A stretch of 64,000 nt of DNA from Rhodanobacter sp. C03. Lineage in GTDB: Bacteria; Pseudomonadota; Gammaproteobacteria; Xanthomonadales; Rhodanobacteraceae. The position numbers were made by a program, and so were the translations under genes. The stretch is from NCBI RefSeq assembly GCF_002001175.1, contig NZ_MUNT01000005.1, positions 62,001-126,000 of the forward strand, given 5' to 3'. The notes beneath the pieces were generated by a model. It was given only the letters and a program-made list of their open reading frames with translations. It ran no database searches and was not told the DNA's origin. Positions 1 to 7,286 of this stretch are shown one piece after another; position 1 is the stretch's first letter, and each line of letters starts with the position of its first letter.

Positions 1-480
1 CGCGTGCTGCAGCCGCAGCTGGAACCGGGCTCGAAGGTCGCCCAGGCGGTGGCTGAGCAGATCACCGTGGCCGATGCCCGTGGCGGCGGCGCGCCGGCTG
101 ATGCGTCGACCGCAGCCCCGGCTGCCGCCCCGCAAGGCGCGGCGTTGCAAGTACAGGTTTCGCTGGCAGCGGCGCTCAAGGACAAGGTTGCTGCGGGCGA
201 CACCCTATTCGTCTACGCCCGCGCCCAGAACGGCCCCCCCATGCCTCTTGCTGTGGCCAAACTCGACGCCAGCCAGCTGCCCACCAGCGTCACACTTACC
301 GATGCGATGGCAATGACGCCAGCGCTGAAACTGTCGTCGGTCTCTCACGTCTTCGTCGGCGCGAGGATCAGCCACAGCGGCCAGCCGATCGCCCAATCCG
401 GCGATCTCGAAGGCGATGCCGGCATCGTCGCGGTGGACCGCAAGACGCCGATCACGATCCGTATCGACAAGGTGCATTGA
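1..480 (+). CDS. ccmI: Cytochrome c-type biogenesis protein CcmI, C-terminal part (5' end outside window)
   Basis: The reading frame is open from the first base and ends at 478-480, so only about the last 160 residues are present. An Ala/Pro-rich linker is followed by a compact domain of about 100 residues (VQVSLAAALKDKV, DTLFVYARA, GPPMPLAV, ARISHSGQPI). This matches the periplasmic C-terminal Ig-like domain of CcmI/CycH, which presents apocytochrome c to the haem lyase. The start cannot be judged because the N-terminal membrane and TPR part lies upstream. The stop overlaps the next start by one base (TGATG), which suggests co-transcription with metX. The family call rests on remembered similarity and is fairly confident. 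Confidence 0.72.
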   Translation, partial: RVLQPQLEPGSKVAQAVAEQITVADARGGGAPADASTAAPAAAPQGAALQVQVSLAAALKDKVAAGDTLFVYARAQNGPPMPLAVAKLDASQLPTSVTLTDAMAMTPALKLSSVSHVFVGARISHSGQPIAQSGDLEGDAGIVAVDRKTPITIRIDKVH

Positions 481-1607
481 TGAGCCAGGACGCGCGCCGC
501 TATTTCAGCCTGCCCTCGCCGTTCGCGATGAAACGCGGCGGCGCACTGCACGGCGCGCATGTCGCCTACGAAACCTGGGGCACGTTGAACGCCGCGCGCG
601 ACAATGCCGTGCTGGTGCTGACCGGCCTCTCGCCCAGCGCGCACATGACCTCCTGCACCACCGATCCCACGCCCGGCTGGTGGGAAAACATGGCCGGCCC
701 GGGCAAGGCGATCGACAGCTTGCGCTGGTTCGTGATCTGCGTGAACTCGCTGGGCAGCGACAAGGGTTCGACCTGCCCTGCCTCCATCGACCCGGCTACC
801 GGCGAGCCATATCGACTGACGTTTCCCGAGCTGGCGCTGGAGGACGTGGCCAACGCCGCGCACGCCGCCGTCAGCAGCCTCGGCATCACCCAACTGGCCT
901 GCCTGATCGGTTGCTCGATGGGCGGCATGAGCGCGCTGGCGTACATGCTGCTTCATCCCGGTAGCGTGCGCGCGCATATCAGCGTGGACACCGCGCCGCA
1001 GGCGCAGCCGTTCGCGATCGCGATCCGCTCGCTGCAACGCGAGGCGATCCGGCTCGACCCGCAGTTCAACGACGGTCAGTACGACATTCACGCCACGGAA
1101 GGCGGCAACTATCCCGACCTGGGCATGAGCATCGCACGCAAGCTCGGCGTGATCACCTATCGCTCGGCGATGGAATGGAACGGTCGCTTCGCGCGCATCC
1201 GGCTCGACCCGGAACAGCGCGACGAAAATCCGTTCGGCCGCGAGTTCCAGGTCGAGTCGTATCTGGAAGGCCATGCCCAGCGCTTTGTGCGCAACTTCGA
1301 TCCAAACAGTTATCTGTACCTCTCGCGTGCGAGCGACTGGTTCGACATCGCCGAATACGGCCATGGCAGCGTGCTGGAGGGACTCAAGCGCATCCACATC
1401 GAACAGGCGATGGTGATCGGCGTCAGCACCGACATCCTGTTTCCGCTGCAGCAGCAAGAACAGATCGCCGAAGGCCTGCAGGCAGCCGGCGCCGAGGTGG
1501 AATTCGTGGCACTGGATTCGCCGCAGGGCCACGACGCGTTCCTGGTCGATATCGAGAACTACAGCCGTGCCATCGGCGGCTTCCTGAACCGGCTGCAGGC
1601 CGCTTAA
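480..1607 (+). CDS. metX: MetX-type homoserine/serine O-acyltransferase
   Basis: This is a 375-residue alpha/beta-hydrolase-fold acyltransferase. It transfers an acyl group to the hydroxyl of L-homoserine or L-serine, opening the route to methionine or cysteine. The nucleophile elbow GCSMGGM places the catalytic serine at 146. The likely Asp and His of the triad are D318 (GVSTDILFP) and H351 (PQGHDAF). Length and motifs fit the MetX family. In Xanthomonadales such proteins have been described as serine O-succinyltransferases, so the exact substrate and donor cannot be read here. The ATG at 480 is preferred over the TTG at 477. It overlaps the ccmI stop by one base. Confidence 0.9.
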   Translation: MSQDARRYFSLPSPFAMKRGGALHGAHVAYETWGTLNAARDNAVLVLTGLSPSAHMTSCTTDPTPGWWENMAGPGKAIDSLRWFVICVNSLGSDKGSTCPASIDPATGEPYRLTFPELALEDVANAAHAAVSSLGITQLACLIGCSMGGMSALAYMLLHPGSVRAHISVDTAPQAQPFAIAIRSLQREAIRLDPQFNDGQYDIHATEGGNYPDLGMSIARKLGVITYRSAMEWNGRFARIRLDPEQRDENPFGREFQVESYLEGHAQRFVRNFDPNSYLYLSRASDWFDIAEYGHGSVLEGLKRIHIEQAMVIGVSTDILFPLQQQEQIAEGLQAAGAEVEFVALDSPQGHDAFLVDIENYSRAIGGFLNRLQAA

Positions 1608-1655
1608 CTGATGCGCTGGTAAGATAAGCGGCATCACGCACCACCCGAGACCATC

Positions 1656-2237
1656 ATGCTCACCCTGGATTTCCCCGGCAGCCGTACCCTGATCGACGCG
1701 ATCGACGCCGCTGTGGCCAAGCCGACCACCCACGAGCTCACCGACAGCCTGCGCAACAGCCTGTGCAAGCTGATCCGCGACAACGAAGTGAAGCTGCCCG
1801 ATTGCGTGTTCGAAGCCAATCCGGAGCACTACGCCCGCCGCGAGCTGTACCGCAGCGACGAGCACGGCTACTGCGTGGTGGCGATGACCTGGGGCCCGGG
1901 CCAAGGCACACCGATCCACGATCACGACGGCATGTGGTGCGTCGAGGGCGTGTGGAACGGCGCGCTGGAGATCGTGCAGTACGAATTGCTGGAACACGAC
2001 GCGCAACGCTACTGCTTCCAGCCGGTCGGCTCGATCCAGGCCGGCGCCGGCTCGGCCGGCAGCCTGATCCCACCGCACGAGTACCACAGCATTCGCAACC
2101 CCAGCGACAGCGCCGTCACCGTCAGCCTGCACATCTACTCCGGCCCGATGCTCCGCTGCGCGGTGTTCCAGCCGTTGCCGGAAGATCGCTGGTACGGGCG
2201 CAACGTGCGTCAATTGGGTCTCGACCGCGTGCACTGA
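1656..2237 (+). CDS. Cysteine/3-mercaptopropionate dioxygenase-like cupin protein
   Basis: This 193-residue cupin belongs to the type I cysteine dioxygenase family, which oxidises a small thiol to its sulfinic acid using Fe(II) and O2. The metal-binding motif PIHDHDGMWC gives H88 and H90. A third ligand is expected at H141 or H144 in PPHEYHS. The length is normal for the bacterial family. Whether cysteine or 3-mercaptopropionate is the substrate cannot be decided from sequence. The gene follows metX by about 50 bp, so it may be in the same sulfur-amino-acid transcription unit. Downstream lies tRNA-Leu. Confidence 0.82.
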   Translation: MLTLDFPGSRTLIDAIDAAVAKPTTHELTDSLRNSLCKLIRDNEVKLPDCVFEANPEHYARRELYRSDEHGYCVVAMTWGPGQGTPIHDHDGMWCVEGVWNGALEIVQYELLEHDAQRYCFQPVGSIQAGAGSAGSLIPPHEYHSIRNPSDSAVTVSLHIYSGPMLRCAVFQPLPEDRWYGRNVRQLGLDRVH

Positions 2238-2262
2238 ACCCGGCATAATGCACCGCTCACAT

Positions 2263-2348
2263 GCCGGTGTGGCGGAATGGTAGACGCGGCGGACTCAAAA
2301 TCCGCTGGCAGCGATGTCGTGTAGGTTCGAGTCCTATCACCGGTACCA
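2263..2348 (+). tRNA. tRNA-Leu (anticodon CAA)
   Basis: An 86-nt tRNA with an encoded CCA. The acceptor strands GCCGGTG and CACCGGT pair with a G-U at the first position. The anticodon stem GCGGA/TCCGC encloses loop CTCAAAA, giving anticodon CAA. The extra arm is long, as in leucine tRNAs, and the T arm reads GGTTCGAGTCC. The integrase-derived gene starts about 350 bp downstream, so the 3' end of this tRNA is the probable attachment site of a past island. Confidence 0.95.
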
Positions 2349-2351
2349 GTT

Positions 2352-2436
2352 ATTGAAAACCCCGCCAAGTGCGGGGTTTTTCATGTCTGCCCTAAGCTCA
2401 CGCAGCTTAAGGCTCGCGCAGCACGCAAAAGCCACC
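2352..2436. repeat. Left copy of a diverged direct repeat flanking the 4.9-kb accessory segment
   Basis: Bases 2352-2406 align without gaps to 7218-7272 (offset 4866), with about 45 of 55 positions identical by eye. The match covers the terminator hairpin and the words ATTGAAAACCCCGCC and TTCATG(T/C)CTGCC. Similarity resumes at 2413-2433 against 7263-7283 after a 16-bp partial tandem duplication in the left copy (2391-2405 and 2406-2421). The right copy contains the true stop codon of the SUMF1-domain gene. Confidence 0.7.
2356..2381 (+). terminator. Rho-independent terminator of tRNA-Leu
   Basis: Stem CCCCGC (2360-2365) and GCGGGG (2371-2376) with a 5-nt loop, followed by five T residues and preceded by AAAA. 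A diverged copy of the same hairpin and its flanks occurs at 7218-7250. Confidence 0.85.
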
Positions 2437-2460
2437 CCGGCCGATGCACATGCTGCCATC
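2407..2460 (-). pseudogene. Remnant of an SUMF1-domain gene 3' end
   Basis: Read on the minus strand, this stretch encodes GRGGFCVLREP followed by a stop. The intact SUMF1-domain gene at 7257-9194 ends in GRVGFRVVREL followed by a stop. The match, together with the shared terminator, indicates a decayed copy of the last 15 or so codons. No convincing similarity continues upstream. It is too short to be functional. Confidence 0.5.
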
Positions 2461-2654
2461 GGAGACCTTCGCGATAAGAGTGGCTCACTGATCCCTTTGG
2501 TTGCTACCAACTCGAAGAAAAGCGTGGAGCGCCTGAGACCTTCCAAATAACCCGACCATCAGCCTGCGTCGCCCATACCGGCAGGGAAAGGTATCCGACC
2601 ATGGGGCATGGCAGGCCAGAGCCCGTCGTCTCGCATTGTTGCCTGGTGGTACCT

Positions 2655-2701
2655 GACGGTATATTTGACGAATCACCACATACCGTCTCAAGGTTACCGT
2701 C
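2655..2701 (+). promoter_or_regulatory. TACCGTC repeats in front of the integrase-derived gene
   Basis: GACGGTAT (2655-2662) is inverted relative to ATACCGTC (2680-2687), and TACCGTC recurs directly at 2695-2701, abutting the ATG. The spacing suggests an operator or integrase arm-type sites. A weak ribosome-binding site AAGG lies at 2690-2693. Confidence 0.35.
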
Positions 2702-4069
2702 ATGCCGCTTACCGACATTGAAATCCGAAGAGCCAAGCCGGCAGATAGACCTCGGAAATTGGCAGCCGGCGGAGGCCTGTACCTACTGCTGAACCCGAAC
2801 GGCTCGCGCTACTGGCGGTTGGACTATCGGTTTGCGGGAAAGCGCAAGACCATCAGCATGGGGACCTATCCCAAGACTGATCTGAAGCAGGCTGAGGGCA
2901 AACGAGACGAGGCACGCAAGCAGTTGGGCGCTGGTATCGATCCCGGCGAACACAGGAAGAACCAAAGAGCAGGCGATACCGGACGCTCAGCGAATAGCCG
3001 TGCACCGATCGCACGCGCTTCGAACATGCCAAAAACGATTCATGACAAGGTGAACAACCCAAGACCCTTGGCAGCGCTTGGCATCGACGATATGGAAGAG
3101 CGTGCCTATCGCGCGCTCATCGTCCATCGGATCGCGACCGTGGAGGAAATCGCCAACTTGCTTGCCCTGTCGCCGCGCAAGGCCCAGCGGCTGCTCGACA
3201 CTATCGAGAGCAAGGGGCTGGCAACCTACTCACAGGAACGACCACCACGCTACATCGCCACCCCTCCGGAATTCGCCGTCGAGGCATTGGCCAGTCAGCG
3301 CCGGGCAGATATAGAACGTGCATGCTTAACGATACCGGAGCTGAAGGCGCAAGCCATAAGCGCAGCTTCCAGCGACGGTCAACAGATTGTGGAAGTCATC
3401 ACCAACCGTGCTGCCCTTGGCCAGATATTGATGCATCTGCATCAAACGGCTCAGCATGAAATGATCGGCTTTCAGCGCGCACCCAGTTTGTATCCCAACC
3501 ACGGCAAGAGAGCGCACGTCGGCGTTCACATCCGAACCATCTCCGATGCCAGCTATATCGAAATGCCTGGTGCTCTGAATTCGATCCGACAGGTCATGAA
3601 GATGGGGGAGGAGGCGAGATTCTTCTCCGCGTTGCCGGTCAAGATGGTCATTGTGGATCGACGCATCGGCCTCATCCCATTGAAAACCGACGACCCGAAT
3701 GGCCCCATCATGTTGCTGCGATCTTCCGCATTGCTCGACGCACTGTGCGCGCATTTTGAGTTTATCTGGGAACGAGCAACACCCATCGTGTTCACGCAAG
3801 CTGGAGAATGGAAGGCTACAAAACCCACGACGCGACTGTCGGAGGCAGCCGGGCAGTTGATACCCCTGCTTGCCGCAGGGCTCAACGACAAGGCGATTGC
3901 CCATGAATCGGGAATGTCCGCGGCAACGCTCAACCGACGCATTGCCGAACTCATGAAGTCGTCTGGCATACGAACGCGGTTCCAGTTGGGCTGGCGTGCA
4001 GCCATGGACGCGTATCCGAACAGATCGCCGCAACAGCAAACGGCAAGTGTGGATGCAGCCGCAGAGTAG
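2702..4069 (+). CDS. Fusion: integrase arm-binding domain (DUF4102) + TrmB/LuxR-type transcriptional regulator
   Basis: One uninterrupted 455-codon frame. Residues 1 to about 100 match the N-terminal arm-DNA-binding domain of P4-type tyrosine integrases (MPLTDIEIRRAKP, AAGGGLYL, YWRLDYRFAGKRK, GIDPGEHRK, then RSANS where integrases have RAANSFE). The core-binding and catalytic R-H-R-Y domains are absent. From about residue 109 a different protein begins. It has a winged HTH like TrmB (about 131-195, ERAYRALIVHRIATVEEIA), a middle region, and a LuxR/GerE-like HTH near the C terminus (about 385-445, LNDKAIAHESGMSAATLNRR). ATG 2702 has a weak AAGG Shine-Dalgarno. Internal ATGs at 3026 and 3092 could start the regulator alone but lack a clear one. 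The layout suggests island decay that joined an integrase start to a regulator. The regulator may control the peptidase downstream. Confidence 0.7.
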   Translation: MPLTDIEIRRAKPADRPRKLAAGGGLYLLLNPNGSRYWRLDYRFAGKRKTISMGTYPKTDLKQAEGKRDEARKQLGAGIDPGEHRKNQRAGDTGRSANSRAPIARASNMPKTIHDKVNNPRPLAALGIDDMEERAYRALIVHRIATVEEIANLLALSPRKAQRLLDTIESKGLATYSQERPPRYIATPPEFAVEALASQRRADIERACLTIPELKAQAISAASSDGQQIVEVITNRAALGQILMHLHQTAQHEMIGFQRAPSLYPNHGKRAHVGVHIRTISDASYIEMPGALNSIRQVMKMGEEARFFSALPVKMVIVDRRIGLIPLKTDDPNGPIMLLRSSALLDALCAHFEFIWERATPIVFTQAGEWKATKPTTRLSEAAGQLIPLLAAGLNDKAIAHESGMSAATLNRRIAELMKSSGIRTRFQLGWRAAMDAYPNRSPQQQTASVDAAAE

Positions 4070-4540
4070 CCGTTGGAGTGATTGACGCATTTTTTCAATG
4101 AAAGAAATCAGACAGCACTTTTCATTGTGCGCCTCGCCCGACCATGCACATACTCGGTCCACGCGATAGGAATCAAGCCGCCGGTGCAGGGCCTGACGCC
4201 CCCTTTATCGCGTATTCCAGATGCGCAGCGATTTACGCTCTGGGGATAGGCGGGATGCCTGAAATGTTATTGCTGGACCCTTGTGTGTTCGCTGAACCCT
4301 TGCGCGGCTGAATACCGACGGGGATGTGGTCGAGTTTGTCCCATTCGATGGAAATGCCCATGAAACGGCGATCACTTGTCGTGTTCCTTCGCGGCCGTGA
4401 TCGATCGATTTCACGCATGGTTGTGCCCAGGCTATTGGGAATAGCCGATGCAAAGGCAGCTTGGCGAGGGGATGGGGAATGGCGCCAACCGGCGTTGCGG
4501 CATTTTTTTAATCTTGTCTGATTTCTTTGAAGAGGTAGTC
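4070..4540. other. Intergenic region between regulator and S53 peptidase
   Basis: About 470 bp without a supported gene. It looks less GC-rich than the neighbouring genes, with T-runs near 4089 and 4503. It contains the 14-bp inverted repeat described separately. The promoter of the peptidase should lie here, but no convincing -35/-10 pair is visible. Confidence 0.5.
4101..4528. repeat. Perfect 14-bp inverted repeat, arms 400 nt apart
   Basis: AAAGAAATCAGACA at 4101-4114 is the exact reverse complement of TGTCTGATTTCTTT at 4515-4528. The right arm abuts the Shine-Dalgarno (GAAGAGG) of the peptidase gene. The left arm follows the regulator stop by about 30 bp. It could be paired operator half-sites or ends of a small non-coding element. 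No flanking target-site duplication is seen. Confidence 0.55.
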
Positions 4541-6916
4541 ATGAACCATGGTCGTTTGATCTTGCGTGCATCCATCGTGGCGGCACTCGCCACGACATCT
4601 GCATTGGTATTCGCGAATACGATAGACACCTCAGGGGCCCTGCCAACTGCCGGAATCAGCGGCATCGAGGCGCCTCGGGTCACCCAGGCTGTCAACATCA
4701 GCAATCTCGTTACGGTTCCAAAGTCCCACCTTGCTTTTGTTGACAAGGCGTCGTCGAAAGCGCCGCTGGCCAATACATTCACCATGAATCACCTGCAGCT
4801 GGTGCTGAAGCCTAGTGCGCTTCGCACGGCAAGCCTGGAGGCGCTGATCGCCAATCAGCACAATCCCAACTCCCCCCAGTTCCAGAAGTGGATGACACCG
4901 CAGCAGTACGGTGAGCAGTTCGGCGTAATCGATAGTGATATTGCCGCGGTGACCTCGTGGCTCACCTCGCAGGGATTTACCGTCAATAGTGTGTATCCAA
5001 ACAAGACACAGATCGATTTCAGTGGAACCGCGGCGCAGGTGAACCAGGCGTTCCATACCCAGGAAAACATCTACACGGTCGGCGAAGAAAAGCACTTGGC
5101 CAACGCCGGCGACATCCGGGTCCCCGCCGCGCTGCAATCGGTGGTGGCGGGCGTGATGGGCTTGAACGACTTCCATCCGGCTCCGCTGCTCAAAAAGTCC
5201 CGGATTGCCAAGTGGGACGCGTCCAAGAAGGGTTACGTACTCAGGAAAGAGGTCGGCGCAAGCGCAAGTGCAAACCCAATCAGTCAGGCCGTCACCCCCG
5301 TTGGCGGGACTGCCCGTGGCTTGGCACCCAATGACATGGCTACGATCTATGGCATCAAGACGATACGCGCCAACGGCGTGACCGGCAAAGGCATCAACAT
5401 TGCCGTTGTCGAGGATGGTGACATGGTGCCGGCGGACTGGGCCAATTTCGTCAGCGTGTTCAATCTCGGCCAGTATGGCGGCACGTTCAGCCAGATCAAT
5501 CCGGCCCCGCCCAGCGGCACCAGCAATTGTGCCGACCCCCAAATAGCAGGCCCTACTTTTTATTTCGGCGAGTCTGGGGAGACCCTGCTTGATGCGGAAT
5601 GGGCAACCGCGATTGCCCCTGGCGCGAACATCACGGTCGCTTCCTGCTCCGACTACAACACAAATTATACCTATGCGAGCAGCAACGCCTTCGGTGGCGT
5701 TTTCATCGCGGCGGATAATCTGATCAATGCCAGCAGCGGCCGCCCCGATGTCATCAGCGCCAGCTATGGTTATGGTGAGCAAAATGTCGATGCCGCCAGC
5801 AAATCGGCGATTGACGCCATGTGGGCGCAGGCTGATGCCGAGGGTATCTCGGTGTTCGTGTCCACCGGTGACTCCGGCTCCAACCCGAGTTTCAACGGCT
5901 CAACTATCAATAACCAATCTGCTGTCGATGCGAATGCGTTTGCGACCTCAGCACACGACACAGGTGTAGGCGGGACGGATTTCGCCGATGTGCTGGATGG
6001 CACTACCAGCCAGTACTTTGCCCCTACTCCGAGCGTTGTGGGTGGTTCCGCGTTGTCCTACGTGCCGGAGATTCCGTGGAATGAGTCCTGCGGCAACGGC
6101 GTCGCCGCGAAGGCCAATGGCTTCAGCAGTGCTATCCCGTTCTGCCTGGAAGCCCTGAAGTGGGATCCCGATGGTTACTACGTGACATCTGAGGCCGGTA
6201 GCGGCGGCCCCTCGTCGATGGATGCCAAGCCGGCATGGCAGCGTCAGATCTACAACTCGGCGAAGGATCAGTCGCGCGATCTCCCTGATGTATCGCTGTT
6301 TGCAGGCTCCTTCGGCGATGCTACCTGGGCGATCGTATGCACGAGCGCCTATCCGTGCGCTCCGGGTTTCTCCACGCCCATGGTATTCAGTGGCGGCACC
6401 TCGTTGGCTTCGCCGATGTTTGCCGGTATCCAGGCGCTGGTCGATCAAGGTCTGCAAGCGCGTGGCCTGCCGGTCGATCAGGGCAATGCGGCGCCCACAC
6501 TGTATGCGCTGGCGGCAAGTGAATACGGCAACGCAACGGGACCCGTGCCGGCCAGTCTGGCCACCTGCAATGCCGACAACGGTGCCACAGGGACATCAAG
6601 CTGCGTGTTCCACAATGTCACGCGCGGCTCGATTTCCAGTCAATGCGTGGAGTTGCATGGGTATGTGGATGGCGTGCTCGAAGAGCTCTCAACCCCCAAC
6701 TGCTATTTCTATGCGTCGCCCTTCAATGGTCAGGTGCTTCTTGGATTGACGAGTACGGAGTCTACCCCCACCAGCTACACAGCAACCAACAAGGCATTTT
6801 CGGCACAACCGGGCTGGAGCTTTGCTTCTGGTCTGGGGTCAGTGAATGCCACGAACCTGCTGATGGCATGGCGTGCGTTCGTGCATGCCCCGGCCGCAGT
6901 GGCGGCTTCCAACTGA
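4541..6916 (+). CDS. Secreted S53 family (sedolisin/xanthomonalisin-like) serine-carboxyl peptidase
   Basis: This 791-residue preproprotein is an acid-type endopeptidase of the sedolisin family, expected to act outside the cytoplasm. A signal peptide ends around residue 25 (ALVFA). A pro-kumamolisin activation domain covers roughly residues 50-210 (NSPQFQKWMTPQQYGEQFG). The catalytic Glu and Asp are E347 and D351 in ETLLD, the oxyanion Asp is D444 in GDSG, and the nucleophile is S621 in SGGTSLASP. A C-terminal extension of about 100 residues contains several cysteines. ATG 4541 is chosen because it follows GAAGAGG and begins the signal peptide; the in-frame ATG at 4448 is too far upstream. 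A strong terminator follows. Confidence 0.92.
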   Translation: MNHGRLILRASIVAALATTSALVFANTIDTSGALPTAGISGIEAPRVTQAVNISNLVTVPKSHLAFVDKASSKAPLANTFTMNHLQLVLKPSALRTASLEALIANQHNPNSPQFQKWMTPQQYGEQFGVIDSDIAAVTSWLTSQGFTVNSVYPNKTQIDFSGTAAQVNQAFHTQENIYTVGEEKHLANAGDIRVPAALQSVVAGVMGLNDFHPAPLLKKSRIAKWDASKKGYVLRKEVGASASANPISQAVTPVGGTARGLAPNDMATIYGIKTIRANGVTGKGINIAVVEDGDMVPADWANFVSVFNLGQYGGTFSQINPAPPSGTSNCADPQIAGPTFYFGESGETLLDAEWATAIAPGANITVASCSDYNTNYTYASSNAFGGVFIAADNLINASSGRPDVISASYGYGEQNVDAASKSAIDAMWAQADAEGISVFVSTGDSGSNPSFNGSTINNQSAVDANAFATSAHDTGVGGTDFADVLDGTTSQYFAPTPSVVGGSALSYVPEIPWNESCGNGVAAKANGFSSAIPFCLEALKWDPDGYYVTSEAGSGGPSSMDAKPAWQRQIYNSAKDQSRDLPDVSLFAGSFGDATWAIVCTSAYPCAPGFSTPMVFSGGTSLASPMFAGIQALVDQGLQARGLPVDQGNAAPTLYALAASEYGNATGPVPASLATCNADNGATGTSSCVFHNVTRGSISSQCVELHGYVDGVLEELSTPNCYFYASPFNGQVLLGLTSTESTPTSYTATNKAFSAQPGWSFASGLGSVNATNLLMAWRAFVHAPAAVAASN

Positions 6917-6958
6917 TCCTGGTCTGACTGCAGCGCGACATAGGTGATGGCGTGCTCG

Positions 6959-6989
6959 ATCCGGCGGCGGAATGCCGCCGGATTTTTTT
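6959..6989 (+). terminator. Rho-independent terminator of the S53 peptidase gene
   Basis: A 10-bp perfect stem, ATCCGGCGGC (6959-6968) and GCCGCCGGAT (6974-6983), with loop GGAAT and a run of seven T residues. Confidence 0.9.
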
Positions 6990-7005
6990 GATTTGCGAGA
7001 AGGAA

Positions 7006-7140
7006 CCTTCGATTCAAGGCGGCGGCATCGTATACACCACACCGGGCGATTATTCCGGGAACGTCACTTTCCGCCACACCGTATCTGATGGTGATGGTGA
7101 TGCGACAACAGCGAGTGTGACCATCACGGTAAAGCGCTGA
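7006..7140 (+). pseudogene. 5'-truncated C-terminal fragment of a cadherin/VCBS-like repeat protein
   Basis: The frame reads GGGIVYTTPGDYSGNVTF, then HTVSDGDGDATTASVTITV, ending in KR and a stop. This is the typical last beta-sandwich repeat of large bacterial surface proteins (usual form: Y.P..dYsG...F.YTVSDGDG.tatatVtItV). It has no start codon or ribosome-binding site, and its upstream edge runs into the peptidase terminator. It is therefore a remnant left by a deletion or insertion. Confidence 0.6.
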
Positions 7141-7217
7141 CTCGGATTGCAGTCGTCACAGTGACTGAAACCTGGCAACTCGCCATTTCCTCATTCTCGA
7201 TTCGGATCGCCGAGAAA

Positions 7218-7286
7218 ATTGAAAACCCCGCCTCGCGCGGGGTTCTTCATGCCTGCCTACAGCTCGCGCACCACCCGGAAGCCGAC
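7218..7286. repeat. Right copy of the diverged direct repeat
   Basis: Partner of 2352-2436. It includes the terminator and the last codons of the SUMF1-domain gene on the minus strand. Just upstream, 7197-7213 weakly resembles the T-arm/acceptor end of tRNA-Leu (about 12 of 17 positions by eye), as expected of a decayed attachment site, but this extension is not conclusive. Confidence 0.6.
7224..7244 (-). terminator. Terminator of the TPR-SUMF1 gene
   Basis: Stem AACCCCGC (7224-7231) and GCGGGGTT (7237-7244) with loop CTCGC. On the minus strand the stem is followed by TTTTC, suiting the gene that ends at 7257. The hairpin could act in both directions. Confidence 0.75.

Larger units (their letters stand above)
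2382..2701. other. Intergenic region behind tRNA-Leu, decayed sequence
   Basis: Apart from the SUMF1 remnant and the repeated TACCGTC sites, I see no supported gene here. The short forward frame that starts inside the tRNA and runs to 2550 has no recognisable features. Confidence 0.5.

Noticed and set aside
2314-2550. A 78-codon frame starting inside tRNA-Leu
   Set aside because: The start lies in the tRNA and the frame crosses the terminator. The sequence has no recognisable protein features and part of it is the SUMF1 remnant on the other strand.
7197-7213. Degenerate copy of the tRNA-Leu 3' end as attR
   Set aside because: About 12 of 17 positions match by eye, which is suggestive given the nearby repeat but too weak to call an attachment site by itself.
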